Source: Gigaspora margarita
Lineage: Eukaryota > Glomeromycota > Glomeromycetes > Diversisporales > Gigasporaceae
Length of the DNA: 64,000 bases
Reading direction: 5' to 3'
Assembly: GCA_009809945.1 (NCBI GenBank)
Contig: WTPW01000686.1
Coordinates: 212,365 to 276,364, forward strand
Position numbers and translations under genes: made by a program. Position 1 is the first letter of the stretch, and the number at the start of each line of letters is the position of its first letter. Below, one piece after another: positions 1 to 9,789 of the stretch. The notes under the pieces are model-generated. The model worked only from the letters and a program-made list of their open reading frames with translations. It searched no databases and was not told the origin of the DNA.

Positions 1-481
1 AAAAGGATAGATGGTTAGCTATTATTGAAAATCAAATTAATTTTAATACTTTTTGGCATAGAAAAGTAAATTTTTCTATATTAGATTAGACCATAAGAAT
101 ATAGGTTGAACAAATTGTTAATAGTGGTTTATTTTTAACTAAAGCAATTATCAAAGAAAAGGCTGCATATTTTGTTAAAGAACTTTCATTACCTAAAAAT
201 AAGTTAAAATTTTATAATAGATGGATAAGATAGTTTAAAAAATGTAATAGTTTATTAAGATTAGACTACATAAAACAGCTAGCAGTATACAAACTGATGT
301 CCTTCCAGAATACCGATACAATTTACAAATATTATTCAAAATTATGCTTTAGATAATATATCTAATGCAGATAAAACAGGTTGTTTTTTCATATATTACC
401 AGATCAATCTTTGGCATCTTATTTTTATTTAGAATAGAAAAAAAGAAAGTGAAATAATTAGTTTATGCAATTTAAACAGAT

Positions 482-541
482 TTGGTATTGGGCATATGTC
501 CAACAATTTTGAAAAATTATTGAACATATGTTCAATACCAA
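482..541. repeat. 60-bp near-perfect palindrome inside the transposase relic
   Basis: The two halves, starting TTGGTATTGGGCATATGTCC and ending GAACATATGTTCAATACCAA, are near-perfect reverse complements. It falls between the LPDQS and KPIVI parts of the transposase, so it is an insertion. The ATGTCCAA words resemble those in the TIR repeats at 12189 and 14297, suggesting a related miniature element. Confidence 0.7.
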
Positions 542-777
542 TACTGAATTTATGTTTGAAATCTGATTATTCAACTTGGAATGCTATTTATTTAAAACTT
601 TAGAATCCTACTCTTATTACTATTTTATTAATCTCTAATGAAACTAGAACTAAAAAGATAAAGCCTATTGTGATCAAAACTTCTATTGAACTATAAGTAT
701 TAGCTGGTATTAATTATACACATTATTATTATATCACTCTAATCTAAAGGCATAGATGCAAAGTGACATATTTAGAG

Positions 778-1343
778 AAGTGCAGTAAATTACATGATTA
801 GGGTTTACATAGGTCCTGCCCCCCTAGTGATAGGACTGTTGACCAATCAAATTTCATAAAACTCAAAAACAGCTTTGATCTGAAAATAAGCTATGCCACA
901 ATTGGCAAAGTCACTACATAGTAAAGTCTAAATTTTACTAAACAAATCGATTAAAATCGCTTAAGTAAACTTATTCAGAAGATCAAAATACATTACTACA
1001 AAATTTTTATAAGTATTAGAGAATTTTTATTAATTGATTTTTGATTTTACATTCGACGGAAAAATTAAAATTTTTTAAAAAAATATATTCGACAAATGTA
1101 AAAATTAAAAGTTAAATAATAAAAAATTCTTCAACTTTAATAAAAATTCAAAGTATGCATATTTTGGTCTTTCAAACAAGTTTACTTAATCGATAATTAT
1201 CGATTGAATAGTAGAATTTAGACTTTACTATGTAGCAACTATCTGTGATTAACTAATAATTGATTTTGCTTCAATATTATTGGCTGTTTATGGACATGAT
1301 TGATGGGTGACCCCCCTAGAAAATTACATGATTTACTGCACTT
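778..1343. mobile_element. MITE/foldback family A, copy 1
   Basis: The ends are AAGTGCAGTAAATTACATG and the inverted form ending TTTACTGCACTT. Inside, GTAAAGTCTAAATTTTAC, ATCGATAATTATCGAT and other blocks are arranged so that most of the element folds on itself. It interrupts the transposase relic between the YY-containing part and WLENLD. The flanks ATTTAGAG and ATTTTAGA look like a decayed target duplication of about 8 bp. A second copy lies at 14461-15064. There is no coding capacity. Confidence 0.85.
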
Positions 1344-1535
1344 ATTTTAGAAAATGGCTAGAGAATCTTGACTGTCAATTCTGATTTAAAAATTAGAAAA
1401 TTTTGCTAATACTTGGTAATGTATCAAGTTATTTTGATCCCAATTCAGATAATTTAAATAATTTAATAATTTAGATAATTCAAATAATTTATCTAATGAG
1501 AAGTCTGGCAGTAGTAGTAGCAATAATGTTTGTGG

Positions 1536-1655
1536 TTGAGGTCATGATCACAGCCATGCTTGTAGTTATAGTTGTTGTTATAGTGTGGTCACAGTCATAG
1601 TCACAGTTGTGGTTATGTTTGTAGTTATAGTCACAGCAGTGATTATGGTCATCCA
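1536..1655 (+). repeat. Short imperfect tandem repeat (GTTATAGTCACAG-like)
   Basis: The words AGTTATAG, GTCACAG and GTCATAG recur many times in about 120 bp. In one frame this reads as a Ser/His/Tyr/Cys-rich tail. It lies between conserved transposase blocks, so it is an expanded low-complexity segment of the relic or an insertion. Confidence 0.55.
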
Positions 1656-1951
1656 AGATTAAATAACACTATTCCAGTTAATTAATGAGCTTATAACATT
1701 TGATTATTTTTTATTTTTACAAGAATTTTCTTATTTTTTTAACATTTATTAACATACAGGTCAACAAAGTAAAGGCAAATGTGGTAAAGACCAAGAAAGT
1801 GTATATTTACTTTCTGATTCTGATTCATCAAATTACTGTCTTACTAATATTTGAATTGAATTTTTACTTTCTTTACTATTTCACAACTTCAATCTATGAA
1901 TGCAAGTATCATCAAATGTTTCAAAGCAAAATATGATATATATATATTGTA

Positions 1952-2115
1952 GCCCAAATGCAAATCAGCCCAGTTGTTAATTGGGACAGCCCAATGTTAA
2001 TATTTACAACCAAAATAAAAAACTGATCTAATTTAACCCTACCTAACCCTAATATCTGGGCTAAAATAATTTTTAATTTGGCCAGATTAACAACTGGGCT
2101 GATTTGCATTTGGGC
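1952..2115. mobile_element. 164-bp TIR MITE inside the transposase relic
   Basis: The terminal inverted repeats begin GCCCAAATGCAAATCAGCCC and end GGGCTGATTTGCATTTGGGC, about 30 bp each. The element separates FKAKYDIYI from QHILDQFERG of the transposase. TATATATT on the left and TATATGTT on the right may be an 8-bp target duplication (7 of 8), which would suit a hAT-type origin. Confidence 0.8.
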
Positions 2116-2179
2116 ATGACATATATGTTCAACATATATTGGATCAATTTGAAAGAGGTTTAGACATTCAGGATCTTAT

Positions 2180-2235
2180 GTAAGCAAATATTATTATATA
2201 TAATTAATGTAATTTTTATTTTTTTTCTTTTAAAG
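2180..2235 (+). other. Predicted spliceosomal intron (56 bp) in the transposase relic
   Basis: The segment starts GTAAGC, ends TTTTAAAG after a T-rich tract, and contains TAATTAATG as a possible branch region. Removing it joins GAT CTT AT to A AAT AAG GTA and restores one frame across the DIQDL and KEAIEYVSEL blocks. Size and borders suit a small fungal intron. Confidence 0.65.
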
Positions 2236-3070
2236 AAATAAGGTAAATATCAAAGAGGCTATTGAGTATGTTAGTGAATTATAGGACAAGTATATGTGTT
2301 AACTATAGTAAATTGTTGGAAAAAGACGGATATGTCACTAATGATCTTAAATGTTGAAGCTAAGCTTGCTCAAAATGCATATTCAGAATCTATCAAAAAT
2401 AAAAAAAGTGAAATTAATAGATTAGTAGTTGATCTTACAGACCTGATAATCATACAAGAAGTAGAAGTCTATAGAGAAATAAAATGAACATATATCTACA
2501 GAAAAAATCTTGACAACTATCAAATTGTTGTACTCATGCTAGCAGAACATTTAGAATATAAGCAAAGTGATCCAGATAATTCTAATAAGGAACCACTACA
2601 TGTTTTAGCTTTAGAGGAATTAAATGGATTAAAAAATTTTATATATTTTGCTAAACAACAAATGGGTAGTAATTTTAATAGAAATAATTTAAAAGTATTT
2701 TAGAAATACATGCCACTTATAAGATGAAAAATTATTGAATCCTTAAAGCAAAAAATTTATTACAGATTTTCTGATACAAATAATAAAGATTTTTTTGATA
2801 ATGAATATTTTCATGATGAAGAAGATTTACTTGATGAAATGATTTTTTAATAATAATGATTTTATTGATAGTGACTATTTTCCCAATGATAATCTTAAGA
2901 ATTATGATTCTTTTAATTATAAAATAATCAATAACAGTAAGATATAGTTCAGTTATTTTATTATTATTCTTATTTTTATATAATTAAATAGAACTATATA
3001 TTTATATATAGCTCTTTTGTTACTACTATAAAATAATTTATTTATTTGTTTTTATTTTTTTAATAAAGTT

Positions 3071-3344
3071 ATATTATTGTTCATGTGATATAATCATGTA
3101 AAAATTTTTTGCCTTGATATTATTGTCATAAAATGACATCATCATTTATGCAAAATGTTATAACAAAAAATTTCACATGCTAATATAATATAAACAATAA
3201 TATCAATATTGGACATATGAAAATAACAGTAAATTTTTTTCATCGGAGTTAATTTCACTCATGTGCTGCTATGCAGCACATGGGAGTAACATTAATTCTG
3301 ATGAAAAAAATTTACTATTATTTTTCATCGTACGCCCAATATCA
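3071..3344. repeat. Two adjacent small palindromes
   Basis: The first, about 3071-3202, pairs ATATTATTGTTCATGTGATA with a later AATATAATATAAACAATAAT arm. The second, about 3204-3344, pairs ATATTGGACATATGAAAATA with the arm ending TTTTCATCGTACGCCCAATA. Its centre is TGTGCTGCTATGCAGCACA. Both are non-coding and look like miniature foldback elements. Confidence 0.65.
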
Positions 3345-3355
3345 TATAATTATTA

Positions 3356-4323
3356 GTCAAAGGACATATTCATATATAATGGCTTAGAATGTAGATACTT
3401 ATAAATCAAATAAGTTGACTCACCCAATTTTATATGTAAAATTATGCAAAAAAACTATTTAAATTGAATTTATTTAAAAGTATACATATAAAAATCTCTT
3501 TAAATTTTAAATATATATTTTTTGGCATTTAATACACTTTTGTTAAAGTTTTAGTTCTTAATTTAAAGTAGAGGGATGAAAATCTTCTACTAAAGTTGAC
3601 CAATTTTTTACAATGTTCTTTAAGTCAAATGAGTGACTCACTCTATATAATAATAAGATTGGTTAAAATAATTCTTTAAAAATATAAAAGATAATATTAA
3701 GTAAAGGCTTCTTGTGCCCTAATTGAAAGTTAAAGAAAAGGTTCTCCTAATTCTAATAGTAGTTAAATCATCAAAATTGGCTTGGTAGAACCCAAGGTAC
3801 TTGGGTCAAAAAAGAGAACATAAAGATCTGCAAATTCACTATTACACTAAGTATATTACTTTGTGTAATAGTGAATTTGCAGATCCTTATATTCTCTTCT
3901 TTGACCCCAAGTTTCTTTAGTTCTACTAAGCCAATTTTGATGATTTAACTACCATTAGAATCAGGAGAACCTCCTCTTTAACTTTTAATTAGGGCACAAG
4001 AAGCCTGTACTTAATGTCATCTTTCATATATTTTTAAAGAATTATTTTAACCAATCATTTATTATATAGGGTGAGTCACTCATTTGACTTAAAGAACATA
4101 GCAAAGAATTGGTCAACTTTAATGGAAGATTTTCATCCCCCTACTTCAAATTAAGAACTAAAACTTTAAACAAAAACCAAAGAATATATATTTAAAATTT
4201 AAAGAAACTTTTATATATATGCTTTTAAATAAATTCATTTTAAATGATTTTTTGCATAATTTTACATATAAAATTGGGTGAGTCAACTCATTTGATCTAT
4301 AAGTAATTGCAATGTCCCTTGAC
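3356..4323. mobile_element. Long palindromic (foldback) element, about 970 bp
   Basis: The left end GTCAAAGGACAT matches the reverse complement of the right end ATGTCCCTTGAC. The arms stay similar over almost their whole length; AGGCTTCTTGTGCCCTAATT, for example, has its mirror AATTAGGGCACAAGAAGCC. The centre is near 3845-3855, with TGTGTAATAGTGAATTTGCA on one side and its complement on the other. There are no ORFs. A transcript would form a very long hairpin. Confidence 0.85.
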
Positions 4324-4464
4324 TGTTATTAAATACTGTAGCTAGTAGTTATTTATATAGTTAACCCTTTGTTAGTACATCTCACATTCATGATAACTCA
4401 ACTAAATAAATTTAAGTGATTATTTGTGAAAGATCAGCACTATTACCATATTGGGACAATAGTA

Positions 4465-4910
4465 AATTTTGGGGATAAGTACAATATAAACTTTTAATGT
4501 AAAACTGAAATCTGTAGCTGTTCCAATGACAAATAATTTTTTATTAAGTTAACAGCTCAAGTTGATTAATTAAATGTTGTAGAGCTCACTGAGACGCATC
4601 TAATAGTAGTTAGATCATTCAAATCGGCCCAGTGTACATTAAGATATCACTTAAAAACTATTGGCTGACTATATAAAATTTTATGTAAACAAATTAGAAA
4701 TTTTATATAGTTAGCCAATCATTTTTTATTGATATCTAAGCATACACTAGGCCGATTTGAATGATCTAACTACTATTAGATGCGTCACAGTGAGCTCTAC
4801 AACATTCAATTAATCGACTTGAGCTGTTAACTTAATAAAAAATTATTTATCGTTAAGCAGCTACAGATTTCAGCATATAATAAAAGATCATAGTAATTTG
4901 CCCCAAATTC
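4465..4910. mobile_element. Palindromic foldback element, about 450 bp
   Basis: The arms mirror each other around 4683. Examples are CTGAAATCTGTAGCTG against its complement at 4859-4873, GTAGAGCTCACTG against CAGTGAGCTCTAC, and GATCATTCAAATCGGCC against GGCCGATTTGAATGATC. It is non-coding. The outer limits are approximate. Confidence 0.8.
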
Positions 4911-5773
4911 TAATATAAAACTAGTCAGTACTTTTTATTACCCATACTCACGTTCTATATAAGCAGTATCTATCAATAATTGTTCTTAAATTTTGAAATG
5001 ACGCAATTATTTCTCAATCGGTGAAAAATTAAAAAGATAAAATTATATAAATAAGTGATAAAAATAATACGACCATTAATAAATTATTTATATCATAAAC
5101 ACTCATTTGCATAAATAAAAATATAAAAAAATTAAAAAATATATATAAATTTCGTAAATTACACTTATATGAAATTTAACAACTCTACTTATGAGCTATT
5201 ACAATGACACAATATATGGTTAAGTTAGGTTGTATTACTAATGCGGTGGCATACGTATGTATTGAAATTATTATATCATAACTTATTGTAAAAAATTTGT
5301 TACAAAAAATTATAAATGACTATGATGATACACATTACGCATTAAAGTTGTGTTGAATCATAGTCATAAAATTTTATCATGATTTATTATGAAAATTTTG
5401 TTATAAAGTTGCTATCATGATACACATTTTGCGTTGAAATTACAGTTGCGAATTCTACAATACTATAATTTATTATAAACAATTATGCTATAAAAAATAA
5501 TGACAATTGTGGTGCACATTAAGTGAATTAGTTTGTGTATTAAAATTACTATCATGTTTGCTATAAAAAATTTTGTTGCAAAACTTACTAACTATTGTGG
5601 TGATACAGACGGATATATTTAAGGTAAATTCTATCAAAAATTACTGTAAAAAATTTTTTTATAAAACTTATGAGCTATTGTGGCACAGCCAATATGCGTT
5701 GAGTTAGTTTGTATTGGAATTAACAGTCGAGATTTCTATCAAGATTTACTATAAAATTTATTTCCTATTACAG

Positions 5774-6048
5774 GGGACGTTTAAAGCCTGGCACCTTGCA
5801 AAATTACCTGATTTTTCCGATTTTTAATTAATATTAGGGTTAGGGTTAGGGTTGGGTTTGGGAGAAGTAGTTTTAATATAGTAAAATCGCATTCCAACAC
5901 TTTTGCTTAGTCAACCAAGACCGGTTTAGATAGCCATTTTTTTATATATTTCGTGTGTTTGTCTTTGCCGTCTCACTTTGTTTTGTTCGGACTGATCTGG
6001 GTTATATATCGGGTAGTTTCATAAGGTGCCAGGCTTTAAACGACTCCC
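5774..6048. mobile_element. hAT-like MITE with perfect 8-bp target duplication
   Basis: It is flanked on both sides by TATTACAG (5766-5773 and 6049-6056). The left terminus GGGACGTTTAAAGCCTGG and the right terminus CCAGGCTTTAAACGACTCCC are inverted repeats apart from a 2-bp indel. The 8-bp duplication points to the hAT superfamily. The element is 275 bp with no coding capacity and carries TTAGGG repeats. Confidence 0.88.
5834..5856 (+). repeat. Interstitial TTAGGG telomere-type repeat
   Basis: Three to four TTAGGG units followed by degenerate GGGTTGGGTTTGGG lie inside the MITE at 5774-6048. TTAGGG is the common fungal telomere repeat. Being inside a MITE, this is not a chromosome end. Confidence 0.75.
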
Positions 6049-7000
6049 TATTACAGCATGTAGTTGAGTCAGTTTGTATTGAAATTGCGGTCGTGATTTC
6101 TGACATGATTCAGCACACAGGCTACTGCAATGAAACAGTATGTAGTGGTCGGTTTGCATTGGAATTAATAGNCATGATTTCNATTGTTAAAAATTTTGTT
6201 ACAAGACTTAGTTGTGACTTATAACATAATTTACTGAGGTAATTTTGGCTATTAATAATACGATCAGTGATGAAAGTATGATATACGTGTGTGATTAGTA
6301 TTGTTAGTTAGTAGAACAAGAATACTGACCTGCCAGGTCTACAGTCATTGGTCAAGCCTAGTCATTAAATACATAATGGAAAATGCAAAAAAAAGGTAAG
6401 CGAAACTATTGAGTAGGTTCCTAATAGCAGAAGCAGAAATACCAGTATAAATTTTTCGTAGTTATGCACCATAACGAAAATGAGAAACAAAACAAATAAC
6501 TTGCTATTGTTGTTTGTAGTTAAATTAGTTGATTTTGGAATCAACTGTCGTAATTCTTATCATAGTTTGCCATAAAAAATTTATCACAAAACTTGTTAGT
6601 AGTTCGAATTCGAATTAAGAGTTGTAGTTTCTATCGCAATTTAATGTAAAAAATTTGTTACATAATTTACCGACTATTGTGATGGTTTACTGTAAATTAT
6701 TATTGCCCAATCAGTTATTTTATTGCTATATGATGAAAAAACATATGGAAATAGGTTCGCTATCTAGGCAAGCTCTTGCATTACATACTCAAAACTTCAA
6801 CATCTATGACGAAAGCCTCTTGAATAGGACGAATTAGTTGAACCTGTACCAATCATTCTCCCAACCTGTCAAACACATAAACTACTGACCTCTCGATTCC
6901 TAACTTCTTAAACCCCAAGGTCCTATATTGCACTCCGTCAAACATAAGAAAAATAGCTAACATACTAAAAGAGAATAGGGGTCATCCTGTAGTATCTATT

Positions 7001-7185
7001 TAGGTCCTTGTACTATTACTGCAGCCGCGGAGTTTAACTATCTACTAATAAGGGTCCTTGTACTACCACTGCAGCCACGGAGCATAACTATGCACTAATA
7101 AGAGTCTTATACTGCCATCACAGCTATGGAGCCCACAAATTGCTATTGATGGTCCTTGAACCGCCCATGCAGCCGCAGAGCCCAG
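7001..7185 (+). repeat. Tandem array, four units of about 50 bp
   Basis: Units start GGTCCTTGTACTACCACTGC and contain GCAGCCGCGGAG and AACTATCTACTAATAAG. Units begin near 7002, 7053, 7102 and 7150. The array is more GC-rich than its surroundings. Confidence 0.75.
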
Positions 7186-7379
7186 AAACTAACTGCAAAG
7201 CTTTTTGTACTGCACTGTAACCATGATCCTTAACAATCCAATATATCGCCCAACCAGACCAATGCTACTAATACTTGTCGGACTACTTAAAATGAGGGTA
7301 GGAGGGAGATAAAGCTGGCCTTTACCAAGGCGAGCAATAGTGAAACAAAAGATAGCATCCTCTCTTCTGAACAAAAAAA

Positions 7380-7560
7380 AAACCTCATAAACATCCCTTA
7401 ACGTCTGCAAGTCCACAGCCTCCCAAACATACCCCTCAATATATTCTATTAATATTCATAGAAACCTAAATTCGCCATATGTCATCCCATTAAAAACAAA
7501 AAACAATCAAAGCACTAGACTAACCATAAAAGTCAAATATTACATGTGATCTGCAATAAA
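7380..7560 (-). repeat. Dispersed repeat, copy 1 (related to 21515-21745)
   Basis: CATCCCTTAACGTCTGCAAG, TATGTCATCCCATTAAAAAC, AAAAACAATC and ACTAACCATAAAAGTC are found in the same order at 21530-21720 with moderate divergence. This is probably part of a larger non-autonomous element. The strand is arbitrary. Confidence 0.6.
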
Positions 7561-7889
7561 GTCAGTGCGATACTTGATTTACCGTAAATTGACACATAAT
7601 ACTGTATGTGGCTAAGGCTAATTTGATACTATTATGTTAAAATAATTGTTAAATCCTGATAAGATTCCTGATAATAAATTGCTCATCGACATATTAGTCT
7701 TACCATTTTGACCACAGTTTGTATAACTAATCAAAAGCGTTAAAGCATAATAACTTGATCATATAAGTCATAAAGGGCGAAGTTAAATCATGATACCATC
7801 CATTTAGTGCTATACCCAAACAGAGGCTAGTATTCGTACACACCATTTCACTCTTCAGACAACCACACACTTTATTGCATTCCGTTCCT

Positions 7890-8020
7890 GTAATTCACAA
7901 AAAAATACAGAAAAAAACGGTAATGATCATCCAATTAGATGCCTAGAATCTGTGACTCCTGCTTAACTCACTATTAAACTATACACTACGTACTTTATAC
8001 TCTGTTCCTGGTATGTCTTA
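7890..8020. repeat. Dispersed repeat ending in GTTCCTGGTAT
   Basis: The block with GATCATCCAATTAGATGCC, AACTATACACTACGTACTTT and TCTGTTCCTGGTATG matches blocks near 32690-32820 and 33590-33695. The shared edge GTTCCTGGTAT looks like an element terminus. Confidence 0.6.
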
Positions 8021-8684
8021 TCACGTTGATTTTGCTATTATACATAGTATATGTGGCTTATAAAATTGTTCCTATAACAAAGCCACAGACAAATAAACTT
8101 GTTCATTATGTTACAATCTATTCTATTTTAGTAGATAGATAAAATAAAAATTGAAATGGCTTAGAACNGGTCTATCNGATGCTAAATACAGAGTTTCACA
8201 AAGACATCTTGTGAAAGTATATATAAGCTGCATGTTCGTAAGGTGGGAGGGTGGGTGGTACTCTACTAGTACATGGATCAGATCAAGGGATTCGATAATA
8301 GTTACATTGAATAGTATCTAGTATCTAGTATCGATTTACCATTATAGAGTATATTAAAAACACCAGGAACTTTTTTCCTAATTCGTAAAGTAGATCTTGC
8401 TAAAAAAGAGTATAGTTGGCAAATGTTTTGACGATCTCTAATCGAGAACTTCACGGGAACCATTTAAAAAAAAAACTTGAATTTACCATTTATAAAAGCT
8501 TGTAGCACTTCTACAAAAGTACAAGCACGAACAAAAAAGGTAAAATATACAAGTAAAATGTAAAGGGTGTTAAATAGTGCCGATCTTTCACAGATTATCA
8601 CTTAAATATATTAGCAATATTAGTAATTTTACTACAATCAATTTTAATTAGTGAAATTAAAATGATTGATTAAATATTGACAAT

Positions 8685-8999
8685 TAGGGTTCCGTAATTT
8701 GATTTGATCTTCAAATATTTGAATCAAATATTTGATCAAATTCAAATTCAAATTTGACTATATTTGATTTGATCCAATTCAAATCTGGCCAAATTTGATT
8801 TGATTTGCAAATATTTGATTTGATTTGAAAATTACTATTAAAAATTCAAATTCAAATCAAATTCAAATCCAAATATTTGAATCAAATCAAATTCAAATCC
8901 AAATATTTGAATCAAATCAAATTCAAATCAGGGTTAATTTGATTTGATCAAATTCAAATTGACCCAATATTTGATTTGATATGAATTTGAGGAACACTA
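8685..8999. mobile_element. hAT-like MITE made of AAATC/GATTT words, copy 1
   Basis: The ends are TAGGGTTCCGTAATTTGATT and AATTTGAGGAACACTA, flanked by TTGACAAT and TTAACAAT (8-bp duplication, 7 of 8). The interior is almost entirely TTTGATTTGAT and AAATCAAATTC words, so both strands are full of short palindromes. A related element lies at 19438-19702. Confidence 0.8.
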
Positions 9000-9309
9000 T
9001 TAACAATAAAATTGGATTTAATCTGTTACAGTTATTACTTCTTTTTGAATTGTATTTATTTCTGTTTATAATAAAATTGTTATATTATTCCAAAAGAATA
9101 TTTTTATTCTTGTAAAATTATTTATCACTTTTTTTTGTCCCCATAACCATCAACAAAATCCAAACTATTATTCATAAAATAAGAGAATAAAATGAAAATT
9201 AGTAATCAATTGATCTATTTGCCTAATTTGTCAAACAAAATATTGTTGATTGATCTTCAATTCTCATGATTTCTCAAGCAATTAAACTCAAAACCTGATC
9301 AAGATCATT

Positions 9310-9514
9310 AAATAACTTAACAATCTACTTTAAAAATTTAATAATATTGTAATCATATAATATTGTAAACAGACATTATTAAGTGACTTAATAATCTACT
9401 ACAAAAATAATTCTGTGATCACATGATATTGTGAACAGATATTGTTAAGTGACTTAATGCACTACTTCAAAAATTCAATAATACTGTAATTATGTAATAT
9501 TGTGAACAGATATA
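9310..9514 (+). repeat. Tandem repeat of about 67 bp, three units
   Basis: Units contain AACAGATATTGTTAAGTGAC, TTAATAATCTACT and a run ending TAATATTGT. The last unit is cut by the MITE at 9515 and resumes at 9764 with TTATTAAGTGACTTAATGATC. Confidence 0.7.
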
Positions 9515-9757
9515 GGGTGAGTCAGTAGAAAAGGGACAAATCATTTTTAGTAAAATTTTTTTAATTTTTAAATTTAAATATCTTAACAACTATTTAATTA
9601 AATTTGCTAAAAAATTTTTTATTTTAATCTTAAAACTATATAGAATTAAAATAAAAGTAAATTATTAAATTTATTAAAATAGTTGTTAAGATATTTAAGC
9701 TTAAAGTCAAGAAAACTTTTACTCAAAAAAAATTTGTCCCTTTTCTACTAAATCACC
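9515..9757. mobile_element. TIR MITE inserted in the 67-bp array
   Basis: The left end GGGTGAGTCAGTAGAAAAGG and the right end CCTTTTCTACTAAATCACCC are inverted repeats, and the arms stay complementary inward (ATCTTAACAACTATTT against AAATAGTTGTTAAGAT). Comparison with neighbouring array units suggests a TA or TAT target duplication. Confidence 0.8.
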
Positions 9758-9789
9758 CCCATATTATTAAGTGACTTAATGATCGATTA

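Larger units (their letters stand above)
1..2870 (+). pseudogene. pogo/Tigger-type DDE transposase gene, decayed and interrupted
   Basis: Pieces of one transposase can be read in order across this stretch. They are a helix-turn-helix-like part (around 150-330), NADKTGCFF followed by LPDQS (364-415), KPIVI (near 660), WLENLD and KILLILGN (1350-1425), SMNASIIKCFKAKY (1890-1935), QHILDQFERGLDIQDL (2127-2178) and KEAIEYVSEL (2252-2281). An open stretch at 2296-2487 continues with IVNCWKKTDMSL. The order and motifs match pogo/Tigger transposases of the Tc1/mariner superfamily (CENP-B-like DNA binding, then a DDE catalytic core; cut-and-paste into TA). The 5' end lies outside the window. Stops, frameshifts and inserted elements (482-541, 778-1343, 1952-2115) separate the pieces, so the gene is dead. 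The family is well supported; exact ends are not. Confidence 0.8.
5170..6680. repeat. Degenerate satellite, units of about 115-125 bp
   Basis: A block reading roughly GAGCTATTGTGGTGACACA, then GTTGAGTTAGTTTGTATTG, then a T-rich part with AAAAATTTTGTTACAAAAC, recurs about ten times with heavy divergence. The MITE at 5774-6048 is inserted in it. The few short ORFs here are chance readings of the repeat. Confidence 0.7.

Noticed and set aside
5834..5856. Chromosome end (telomere)
   Set aside because: Only three to four TTAGGG units are present, enclosed in a MITE with intact target duplication and flanked by satellite on both sides.
5955..6224. 89-codon frame
   Set aside because: It crosses the MITE border and target duplication at 6048 into the satellite, and includes ambiguous bases.
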